Below are positions 10,433 through 18,443 of a stretch of DNA of 31,161 bases, one piece after another. This DNA is from Amphimedon queenslandica. Lineage: Eukaryota; Porifera; Demospongiae; Haplosclerida; Niphatidae. The notes below the pieces were generated by a model, which worked only from the letters and a program-made list of their open reading frames with translations, did not search any database and was not told the origin of the DNA. Numbering within the stretch: the first letter of the stretch is position 1; each line of letters begins with the position of its first letter. The translations under genes and the position numbers were made by a program. Location of the stretch: positions 434,356 to 465,516 of the forward strand of contig NW_003546276.1 in assembly GCF_000090795.2 (NCBI RefSeq), read 5' to 3'.

Positions 10433-10557
10433 CAGTGCTCTATATCCCACAGAGCATTGTGAAGATACTCTCAGTACTCTATGGGATTTAGAGCACTGCT
10501 AATGTCCATACTAAGTCATGTATAGAGCTATGGGAGATTTATCTTCCATAGCTCTAT
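10433..10557. repeat. double hairpin cluster
   Basis: Hairpin 1: 10433-10454 pairs with 10477-10498 (22 bases, two mismatches, CAGTGCTCTA-type ends). Hairpin 2: 10522-10538 pairs with 10541-10557 (16 of 17) with a two-base loop. Further TAGAGCACT and CAGTACT copies continue to about 10590. The TAGAGCACT motif recurs in the large palindrome at 15239-15355. Confidence 0.85.
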
Positions 10558-10599
10558 TGGACTTAGAGCACTCCAGTACTAGGAGTACTGTGAGTTGAA

Positions 10600-11073
10600 C
10601 TTTGACCCTGTGAAAGTCAATGGTGACTTTTAAAGGAAGTTCTAGAAAAACCTATGCTACCCCTTCACCCTCAAGTGAGGAAGGACACAGGTAGAAAAAG
10701 GGGCTTGCTTTATAAACCCAAAATTCTTACAAGACTATAGTGGGGTGCACTCGTGGTCAATGTTCTATGAATATTATTGTGGTGACCACGTGCCATTGTG
10801 GTTTCACATGTGGCACTCACAGGAGTAAACAAAATTGCTGCCCTTTCAATGGCCACTAGTCCACTACCTTGTTTGGCATACTTTCCCGCAAATACTGGCT
10901 CTCAAAATGTCCTAATAAGGTCAGGTTCTTCTGAAAACTAACTACAAAACAATTAACTCTTTCACAAATGGGGTTAAAAATTAACTCTAAGACTAAACAG
11001 CTATAACCATTGCTTTACAGGAATTAAAGGATTCCAGTAAGAGTTGTGAATCACTGGAGTAAGGTATCAATCT
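10600..11073. other. non-coding flank of the pogo-like element
   Basis: No gene seen. 11041-11064 has weak inverted similarity to 15075-15095, so the true end of the transposon may lie slightly outside the strong terminal repeat. Confidence 0.35.
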
Positions 11074-11458
11074 CCAGACGCACCAATTTTCAGACACTTG
11101 TTTCACAAAAACTATTTGTTGTATTTTCATGAAACTGCAGTATATTTTAGTAATACTTATTCTTTGTTTGCGTGAAAATTTTTGTAGCCCTAGCAAAAGC
11201 TGATGAAAAGTTATTAGCTCTCAAACAGGGTGTCTAAAAACTTCAATTGTCAGACAAATCTCTGCAATTCCAGACATTGTTACTCTAAAAATCAAGAAAG
11301 GAAATCTTTATAATGCCATTGGAAATCTTTAAAATGCCATTATGATTACAAATAGGTATGTCCTTAACCTAACTTCGCAGCACCTTGGCCTTCTTCATAG
11401 CTGTCTTTTCACAGGGGATATTATAAGAAAAAGGCATCACGTGATACACTTAAATTAC
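11074..11458. repeat. left terminal inverted repeat
   Basis: Inverted partner of 14710-15074, with scattered substitutions and one extra 21-bp tandem copy. Any minus-strand frame here mirrors one on the plus strand of the partner and is a by-product of the repeat. Confidence 0.9.
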
Positions 11459-11541
11459 GGACCTATTTTAAGGATTTTTTAAAATTAGTGTCTTGCACAT
11501 TGCCACATTTAATCATTAATCAGTGTAAAAAGAAACTATAG

Positions 11542-13160
11542 ATGCATCATCCTTTGAAGAGCCATGTCTTGAAGGCTTCCAGCGGACAAGGTACTGTTAG
11601 TACTTCCTACGGTGGGAGAGGAAAGTATCATAATTACAAAAGCATCAATTTGGATAGAGCTATTACAGCCGTTGAAGGTGGAGAGTCCCATAGAAGAGCT
11701 GCTGAAATGTATGGTGTACCACGCTCTACAATATATGACCATTTTACTAGAAAGTACTCTGATATGAATGCTGGGCCTATTCCATATTTAACTACTGAGG
11801 AAGAGGAAGAACTCGTGAGTTCTTTAGATGTACATGCTAAAATAGGATACCCATACACACGAAAGCATGTTTTAGGCATTGTCCAAGACATAGTAAACAC
11901 TAAAGGGATTGAAGCAGAAGTTCCCAGCGGGTGGTGGGACAGTTTTCGTAGGAGGAACCCATCGATAGTGCTAAGGTCGGCCATGCCTGTTGCTCTTTCA
12001 CAAGCTCATGCAACAGATCCAGAAGTTTTGGCAGCTTATTTTGATAAATTAGAGAGTACTTCGAAAGACAATGGCATTTTGATAATGCTGGATCAACTTT
12101 TAATTGCGATGAGTCTGGTTTTTCTTTATCTCCATAATCACCCAAAGTTGTCTGTTCTTTTGGCTTGAAAGGCGAGACAAAAACACAGATAACGGTGCTA
12201 GCATGCACAAATGCTTCCGGATACGTATTGCCCCTTTTTGTTATTTTCGATCAAAAAACCCTAAATCCACATCTTACCCTAGGTGAAGTAGCTGGTACAA
12301 TATATGACTTATTTAGTAAAGGGTGGATTGATAAATGCCTCTTTTCAGAATGGTTTTTTAATCATTTTCTGTTGTACACATCTGCTACTAGACCACTCTT
12401 GCTTGTTCTTGATGAACACTCAAGTCATTACTGCCCTGATGTAATAAGGGAAGCTTTGGAACAAGAAGTTATAATATTCACTTTGCCCCCCCAATACTAC
12501 CACATAACACAACCCCTGGACAAAGGAGTTTTTCCTCCTTTAAAGGCAGCTTGGAAAAATGTGTGCCATGAGTATCTGGTTAAAAATCCTGGGAAGTGCA
12601 TTACACGTTATGAGTTTGCAGAACTTTTTCTAAAGCATGGAGCCATTCGATGACAATTAAAAATGTCACGAGTGCATTTCATGCTACTGGAATCTGCCCA
12701 TTTAATAGGAAGGCAAGTATTGTGAAACACTTTGAACCTTCTAATGTTATGAAAAAGTACTAAGTAGCCTCCTACCATCCGTTATATAGTCGGAAGACAA
12801 AAACAGCTTGTACTTCTGATGATCAAGAAGACACTGCAGCTGATTCTGATGATCATGACACTGATGACACTGATAAATGTATCAGTCCTTTTCCTAACCT
12901 TCCAAATTTCGGGAAACATCTTAGCAAGTACAAAATTCTTGAACTCCCTAAGCAAAATAAACTAAAAGGCATGGGTCATGTTTTGACCACTTTGGATAAT
13001 GTTCGAATGTTGGAAGAAAAGAAAAAATGAAAAAGGAAAAGGCCATTGAAAAAAAAGAGGAAGGAAATTCGAGAGGAAAAAAGGAGAGCTAAGTTACTGG
13101 GAAAGTCTGCATGTACTAGAGGGCGTGGACGTGGACAGGGAAGTGGTCAAAGAAGTACAG
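11542..13160 (+). pseudogene. pogo/Tigger-type DDE transposase
   Basis: Tc1/mariner-superfamily transposase of the pogo branch. The N-terminal helix-turn-helix (psq/CENP-B type) is RAITAVEGGESHRRAAEMYG followed by VPRSTIYDHF, at about 11655-11745. A second DNA-binding segment ends in SFRRRNPSIVLRSAMP. The catalytic residues are Asp in NCDESGF (12108-12110), Asp in LVLDEHSSH (12411-12413) and Asp in ITQPLDKGVF (12519-12521), with 35 residues between the second and third. After KNVTSAFHATGICPFNRKA comes an acidic stretch, then KKKRKEIREEKRRAKLLG and a first AT-hook-like TRGRGRGQG. The frame shifts near 12075 and 12620 and has in-frame stops (12135-12137, near 12762, near 13027). The exon ends at a donor at 13160/13161. 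Confidence 0.92.
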
Positions 13161-13207
13161 GTGATTGTTGCATGTGCATGTTGAAATAATTTATATTTAT
13201 GCTATAG

Positions 13208-13320
13208 TTGTTAATGAAGAGAGTTTTAATGAAGAAAGTGACAGTTGTAGTAATGACAGCAGCAGTGGCAGTAGTATGGAAGAAGCTCCTCGAGGATGTA
13301 ATCTAATGAAAGCTAGTACT
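13208..13320 (+). pseudogene. Ser/Glu-rich exon of the pogo-like gene
   Basis: Starts after a 47-base GT-AG intron (13161-13207) in the phase left by the transposase exon. It begins with the same TTGTTAATG bases as the later mini-exons and encodes an acidic, Ser-rich linker (EESDSCSNDSSSGSSMEEAP) ending in PRGC, which lines up with the AT-hook part of the other units. It looks like a longer, diverged member of the array. Its 3' splice border is unclear. Confidence 0.5.
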
Positions 13321-13357
13321 GAAACACTATATCGTATTATGTGATTATAATTTATAG

Positions 13358-13850
13358 ATACTAAAAGAGAGTGACAATGAGGTAGTATGTACTAGAGGAT
13401 GTGGATGGAAGAAACCCAGGTATTTAATACATGTACATGTACATATGTGATTTATTGAATGTGTAGTTGTTAATGGAGATAGTGATGGGGAGGTAGTAAG
13501 TACTAGAGGACGTGGAAGGAAGAAGCCAGGTATTTAATACATGTACATGTACATGTATAATTTATTGAATGTGTAGTTGTTAATGGAGATAGTGATGGGG
13601 AGGTAGTAAGTACTAGAGGACGTGGAAGGAAGAAGCCAGGTATTTAATACATGTACATGTACATATATTTATTGAATGTATAGTTTTTTAAGGAGATAGT
13701 GATGGGAAGGTAGTATGTACTAGAGGACGTGGACGAAAGAAGCAAGGTATTTAATACAAGTACATGTATAATTTATTGAATGTGTAGTTGTTAATGGAGG
13801 TACTGATGGGGAGGTAGTAAATACTAGAGGATGTGAATGGAAGAAAATGA
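13358..13850 (+). repeat. tandem array of AT-hook mini-exons
   Basis: Five units, each a mini-exon plus a short intron. Exons: 13358-13419 (62 bases), 13467-13529, 13577-13639 and 13684-13746 (63 each), and 13788-13850 (donor lost). Introns: 47, 47, 44 and 41 bases, all starting GTATTTAATAC and ending in TAG. The 63-base exons start and end in phase 1, so copies can be added without breaking the frame. The two identical central exons encode VNGDSDGEVVSTRGRGRKKP plus Gly: an acidic half followed by an AT-hook (RGRGRKKPG), which binds the minor groove of AT-rich DNA. The first unit is one base short, the fourth has a stop (TAA at its start), and the last has lost RGR. Confidence 0.85.
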
Positions 13851-14345
13851 GGATGTACAGTCAAATTTACAGCTGAGGAACATCAGCTCTTTAATAAGAG
13901 ATATGAGAATGGATATGATATACCAGACCCGAGGTACAGTAAATGGATAGAAATTCATCACCCAGAAAGTCCTAATGTAACTGATGGTTCAGCGAGTCTA
14001 GTTAATTCAAGTAATTTGTGTAGTATTTTTCACTCACTTATGTACAATCACAGGTTTAGAAGAGGTACCTAATGTGACAATGGATAAGACAACTGTACCT
14101 AATCCAAGTAATGTTTGTTGCATTACATACATGTTAATTTTTTGATATTTATAGTTACTGGAGGCACTAGTAGTACACAAAAGGAGGTCAAGTCAGATTC
14201 ATTAGTTAAAAGTAAATACAATTCTCATGTTCTTGTATCATTATTCATTAATGTGTTATTTTACATTAGCTGTTCATCAAAGTGCTCTTCATTCTGAAGC
14301 AGAGAAACTAAATGATAGTGACAGAGTGTCTCTACCTAGTCTAAG
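13851..14345 (+). pseudogene. linker exons of the pogo-like gene
   Basis: After the last AT-hook unit a frame encodes VKFTAEEHQLFNKRYENGYD then IPDPRYSKWIEIHHPES, a small conserved-looking module I have no name for. GT-AG introns of ordinary size for this gene then separate Ser/Thr-rich pieces (for example 14053-14109 and 14155-14210). The module's frame does not match that of the preceding mini-exon, whose splice donor is lost, so the path into it is broken. Exon limits here are approximate. Confidence 0.5.
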
Positions 14346-14485
14346 TACATAATAATTATCTTACAGTATGTACATACAGTAACAGTTACACACAAGAGGA
14401 GTACTCACAGTCAAAAAGGAACTCATTTCAATACAAGTATAATGCTAATATTTAATTCACTGTTTCATGGTGTTTATTTATCTAG

Positions 14486-14678
14486 ATACTATTACACAGT
14501 TACAGTCCTCTGATGAGGAAGATCAAGAACATTGCATTTGTAAATCTGGCGAGAATGAAAAATGATATTGTGTGATTCTAAGAGTTGTATTAATGGCTGG
14601 TGGCATTATGAATGTGCTAAAATAAAAAGAGCCCCAGCAAAAGACAAGAAATGGTTTTGTCCAAATTGTAAAGATTAA
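14486..14678 (+). pseudogene. C-terminal PHD finger of the pogo-like protein
   Basis: The last exon follows a TCTAG acceptor and ends at TAA 14676-14678. It encodes SSDEEDQEHCICKSGENEK and, after a one-base frameshift in an A-run near 14560, MILCDSKSC, GWWHYECAKIKRAPAKDKK and WFCPNC. The metal ligands follow the C4HC3 PHD pattern (C-x-C, C-x4-C, H-x2-C, C-x2-C). The closest style is the ING-family PHD, which binds histone H3 trimethylated on Lys4: the Met before the third Cys and the Trp two residues before the His are both present. Histone binding is inferred from these residues only. Confidence 0.85.
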
Positions 14679-14709
14679 TAATAAAATTTACACTCACGTA
14701 CAAAAGTCA

Positions 14710-15074
14710 GTAATTTAAGTGTATCACGTGATGCCTCTTTCTTATAATATCCACCGTGAAAGGACAGCTGTGAAGAACACCAAGGTGCTGCGAAGTTAGG
14801 TTAAGGACTTACCTATTTAGTAATCATAATGGCATTATAAAGATTTCCTTTCTTGATTTTTAGAGAAACAACGTCCGGAATTGCAGAGATTTGTCTGAAA
14901 ATTGAAATTTTCAGACACCATGTTTGAGAGTTAATAACTTTTCATCAGCTTTTGCTAGAGCTACAAAAACTTTCACACAAACAAAGAATAAGTATTACTA
15001 AAATATACTGCAGTTTCACGAAAATACAACTAATAGTTTTTGTAAAACAAGTGTCTAAAAATTGGTGCGTCTGG
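14710..15074. repeat. right terminal inverted repeat
   Basis: Inverted partner of 11074-11458; carries one copy of the 21-bp segment that is doubled on the left. Confidence 0.9.
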
Positions 15075-15238
15075 CCTTACTCTAGGCATTGCAACAGAAG
15101 CTCTCGTGGTTCAAGAAGCCAATTGCAAGTGATTACCGAGACGCTGCTTTGCATTACTGGCCAATAGCAATGCCTACGCATGACTGCCACAAGGCAGTAT
15201 TAGCCAGTAAAGAGTTAAAGCATGGTTCCATCGTGTTT

Positions 15239-15355
15239 TATTGGATTTATCTGCACTCGCTTCCAGTCTCATTGCTAAAAATAGAGCACTCGGCCTTAGG
15301 CCTCGTGCTCTATTTTCAGCAACTCAACCAGAAGCTCGTTCGGATAAATCCAATA
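15239..15355. repeat. 117-bp imperfect palindrome
   Basis: The two halves are near reverse complements over their whole length; the centre is GGCCTTAGGCC. The outer arms share TATTGGATTTATC and the inner arms TAGAGCAC. As RNA or single-stranded DNA it would fold into a long hairpin with almost no loop. A plus-strand frame of 105 codons runs through it by chance. It lies 165 bp outside the pogo-like element and shares the TAGAGCACT motif with the hairpins at 10433-10590. Confidence 0.9.
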
Positions 15356-15406
15356 GAGCACTCTGACCCATGCTTCAACTATTACGACGTAAAGGAAAAA
15401 GCATAA

Positions 15407-16204
15407 TTCAACTTAACTGAGACTTTGAGACTATATGCTATACACAAAAACAAAAAATTCAAAGCCACCTTCAGTAATGTTAGCACTCGCTCCATCACTC
15501 CCAAATAAAATTATTGAGTACCCATAACTGGTTGCAAAATGGCTTTAGAAGCAAAAACCTGATTACAGGCATTTAAGGTGCAATGAACTGTATATCAGTA
15601 ATTCTGGAGCAACAGAAACTTCGTTTCAAATCCTTGCTGCAAAACTATCAATGAAGGAGATGTCAAACACAATAAAAAGAGTAGCAGTAGTCACATATCT
15701 GGGCAAAAAAATCAATATTACTTGTTGTTACACCCTGTTTCCAATCCCTTTCATTTACTCTCCTATTTATGCTTATGGCTATCTTAGTAGTTTTCCAGCA
15801 CTCTTGTGCACTACGCAATTCTCTTCATAACGGACTGTTGCACCCTTAATTTCTCAAGATCAAGAATCCATTACAGCTTTTTTGTATGAGCAGAATTATC
15901 TTTTAAGCTGAAAAGTGGCCAAATTTACTTTCACATCTGTTTTCTCAGATCACAATTTTGTGTTGACTTAGGATATCCTGTTTCAAGAAGTATTGGCAAA
16001 GCCTTTAATTTCTCACCAATTTTTACATCTTTTTCAGGCACTTAGTTTCAAAAATTTATAAAAGTTTATAGACAGACAAAAAGAACAATAACAACAAAAC
16101 AAATGACACATTGTGGCTTTTGTGCCTTACTGCCTAGTTAATTTTTGAATAAGTGAACTTTTTATAATTTTGCAAATGAATTATTGCAATGATCTTATCA
16201 ATAC
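15407..16204. other. mostly non-coding, downstream of the MRPL3 exons
   Basis: Would hold the 3' exons of the minus-strand MRPL3 gene if it were complete. One 36-codon minus-strand stretch (VPEKDVKIGEKLKALPILLE and onward, about 15935-16045) could be an exon but could not be matched to the expected C-terminus. Nothing else recognised. Confidence 0.35.
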
Positions 16205-16282
16205 CTTCAAATTCAATGTTGTCACTTTTGTCCCTCCCATTCTTCCAGGCATTTTTTTGCCAGGCCAAATTCTACCAGGATC
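16205..16282 (-). CDS. MRPL3: mitochondrial ribosomal protein uL3m (MRPL3), exon (third of three seen)
   Basis: Structural protein of the mitochondrial large ribosomal subunit. The minus-strand exon of 78 bases begins after a TTTTTAG acceptor and ends at a GGTATTG-type donor. It encodes [16 protein letters not shown] followed by [10 protein letters not shown], the loop region of bacterial-type L3 that reaches toward the peptidyl-transferase centre (relatives read GRVWPGTKMPGKMG). It is in phase 0 with the exon at 17305-17416, from which it is separated by a 1,022-base intron holding a 788-bp transposon. The next downstream exon was not identified. Confidence 0.9.
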
Positions 16283-17304
16283 CTAAAAAATTAATATGTA
16301 AAAAAAACTAACATTGACAAAAGGAAAGGTAATATAATAAATTAGTTTCATGAAACTACAGTATAGTAACTTATCTAAACAATATTTAGCCTAAAATAAT
16401 CACACTCCTAAACATGTTAAATTCGACTTTTATACAGTAGAAGACAAAAAAGTTCACGTTTTACAGAAACAAAACAAATACAAAATGACTTCAATTACAG
16501 TACTACTATGCATTGCATTAGAGTACAACTCAAATGATTAAAAACTAAATGTTTTTTGTTTTATTACCGTTTATATGGAATAAGAATGGCATACAGTAAA
16601 TTACACGTGGGTACAGTGTGGTTGACAGGCTAAAGACAAGACATTAGTGGGTCATTGAGTGTTCACTTAAGGCATGTTTCTTCTATTTGAGCTATACAAA
16701 AACAATAGGCAAACATAAACATTAACCTGTTTTGTTTTACAATATGTTTAGCAACAAATCTCTCCAATGATACAGCTCTGAAGCTGAGTGAAATCAGTGG
16801 ATATGAGTACTCAAAAAAATCACAAAATTGGCAGAATTAACTGATTTATAGTCAAAGCATAACTATTTATTTGTATAAACAACAACAAACACACTTTGTA
16901 AACTTTCCTTACACATGTAAAAATTGCAACCTACAGCAAAAATACACAATGTTAATCTTACCAGAAGATGACGGGGCTTCTACTATACAGCAGCAACTAA
17001 TAAATAAGCAAACAGGCTGAAATACAACAAAGAACAAACCAACACAAAGTAAAAATAATTTTTTACAAACCACACCTACTCTTGCACATAACCACGCCCT
17101 AAATTTAGCAATCATTTTATTTAAGTTTTACAAAAAGGTACAAAAACGAAAATGGTATTAACAGTTTCATTGGACAATCATTCTACAGTGCTAAAACGTG
17201 AACCTTATTTTGTCTTCTACTGTACATATACATCTTAACTACACAATTATGAGAGGCCAACATGGCAACCATTACAATTCAAGTAAAATAATAGGGTAAC
17301 TTAC
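16283..17304 (-). other. MRPL3 intron with a transposon insertion
   Basis: GTAAGT donor at 17304 and TTTTTTAG acceptor at 16283-16284. Most of its length is the 788-bp element at 16435-17222; without it the intron would be about 230 bases. Confidence 0.85.
16435..17222. mobile_element. 788-bp TA-flanked DNA transposon, copy 1
   Basis: The ends are inverted repeats CAGTAGAAGACAAAA with extension through TTCACGTTTTA (left 16435-16463; right complement ending at 17222). TA lies on both sides (16433-16434, 17223-17224). TA targets and CAGT termini point to the Tc1/mariner superfamily. No complete transposase. On the minus strand at 16909-17115 a hydrophobic frame with a Cys run (LFISCCCIVEAP) is followed by a GTAAGA donor-like site; the same stretch is open in copy 2, so it may be a remnant exon. 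Confidence 0.88.
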
Positions 17305-17416
17305 TCCACCACCCCCAGTAGCTCCCATCTTTCTATGAGTTTTGGATACTCCATGTGAACTTGGTTGACCTTTCATACCATGCCTTTTCATAACTCCTTG
17401 AAATCCTTTCCCTTTT
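17305..17416 (-). CDS. MRPL3: mitochondrial ribosomal protein uL3m (MRPL3), exon (second of three seen)
   Basis: This 112-base exon completes a split codon from the upstream exon and encodes [20 protein letters not shown] then [29 protein letters not shown] and the GQPSSHG loop are the most conserved stretch of the L3 family; the human mitochondrial protein has [21 protein letters not shown]. Acceptor ATATAG before 17416, donor GTAAGT after 17305. No stop or frameshift, so the coding sequence looks maintained, unlike the surrounding elements. Confidence 0.95.
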
Positions 17417-17468
17417 CTATATTAGTCCAAATTAATTCTTCTGTTGCATATAAACTAATGAAACCTAC

Positions 17469-17629
17469 GTTATTCCAGATACATCAACATGCTGACCAGC
17501 AATAAAATGTGAAGCACTGAGTTTAGTCCCAACAGTTAACAATGCATCCTTGGTCACACGAAACTCTTGCAACACTTTTTTTGGTGCAACTCCTGCTTTT
17601 GTAAAATGACCACGTACAAGATGAGACAC
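17469..17629 (-). CDS. MRPL3: mitochondrial ribosomal protein uL3m (MRPL3), exon (first of three seen)
   Basis: 161-base minus-strand exon after a GAATAG acceptor. It encodes VSHLVRGHFTKAGVAPKKVL, then QEFRVTKDALLTVGTKLSAS and HFIAGQHVDVSGIT with a split last codon. GHFxKAGVxPKxxLxEFR and the QxVDVSG segment are hallmark uL3 sequences just before the GKGFQG core. Donor GTAGGT; the following intron is only 52 bases (17417-17468), typical of compact sponge introns. The 5' exons (mitochondrial targeting sequence and N-terminal barrel) should lie at higher coordinates but were not found before the LINE at 18444; they may be beyond the inserted elements, or this may be a gene fragment. Confidence 0.93.
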
Positions 17630-18443
17630 CTATTCATATTAGAAATAATATTAAAACTGTACTCTCTGTATAAAATGTGCATGAAGAAATTTATGGTGTG
17701 GTCTGAGAAAAGTGACCTTAAGTCAATAAAGTTAAGGCTGATTTTTTCAGATCACTCAACACTTATATAGAAGGGGACAAACTACAAAAAACATAAATCT
17801 GAGGAACACAGTTATATTAGCAAAGCACAACAAATAGGAACCACTTTAGGCTTTATATAAGTGCATTACTACCACACGGATTCTTAAATCAGATGGGAAA
17901 ACTGAGATTCCCCCCCCCAAACTAAGATTCCCCCCCCAAAAAATGGTCTGGGTAAAGTTAATAAAAGTGTTCATGCTTGATATAATCCAATGTTGTTCAT
18001 TAGAAAAAGCAAACATTTGAAATCATGTAGATCACAGCAACTGCTTTCGCTTGATTAACACAACATCATAAAATTTAATTTAATGTAATGAAATATACAT
18101 GATAGATCAAGTCATCCTTACATAATATGGTAGATTGCTGTTTGAGGTTATGTACAGTATCCTTGATTATCTGTGTCTCTTTTATTCAAACCATACTTTA
18201 TCAAAATGTATGGCTGTCTTTAATGCACATGCTCAGACTAGCTAATTTAATAATTAGAAAAATGTACTGTATTTCACTTATTCAGACTATTTCAGCTATC
18301 TGAACATACCTCCAAATAAGGTGTTTGGATAATCGAGGGCATACTGAATAATATTTAATGCAGTTTTACAGATGTGCCAAATTATTTTTAATTCTTTTGG
18401 AAACAACATGTACTTAGTGGCAATGCTCAGGTGAGGGAAGTTC
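17630..18443. other. non-coding
   Basis: Between the MRPL3 exon and the tail of the LINE. It contains two adjacent poly-C runs in a tandem repeat (17910-17938, AAGATTCCCCCCC-type) and AT-rich sequence; no exon recognised. Confidence 0.4.

Larger units (their letters stand above)
11074..15074 (+). mobile_element. pogo-like DNA transposon with long terminal inverted repeats
   Basis: The strong inverted repeats start CCAGACGCACCAATTTT at 11074 and end with the complement at 15074. The left repeat runs to about 11458 (385 bp), the right from about 14710 (365 bp). The size difference is a 21-bp tandem duplication in the left one (11300-11320, 11321-11341). Between them is a single plus-strand gene: pogo/Tigger-type transposase, AT-hook mini-exons, a linker and a PHD finger. 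Pogo relatives usually have short terminal repeats, so these are unusually long. No certain TA target duplication was found at the outer ends. The element is inactive as it stands because of stops and frameshifts. Confidence 0.85.

Noticed and set aside
10993-11196. Minus-strand 67-codon frame and its plus-strand look-alike at 14952-15167 as a duplicated gene
   Set aside because: They are the two inverted terminal repeats of the pogo-like transposon read in mirror frames.
13358-13850. CRISPR-like array
   Set aside because: The regular repeats are exon-intron units with splice signals and a continuous AT-hook reading frame, in a eukaryotic transposon.
15089-15406. 105-codon plus-strand frame
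   Set aside because: It runs through a 117-bp palindrome and has no recognisable domain; most likely chance.
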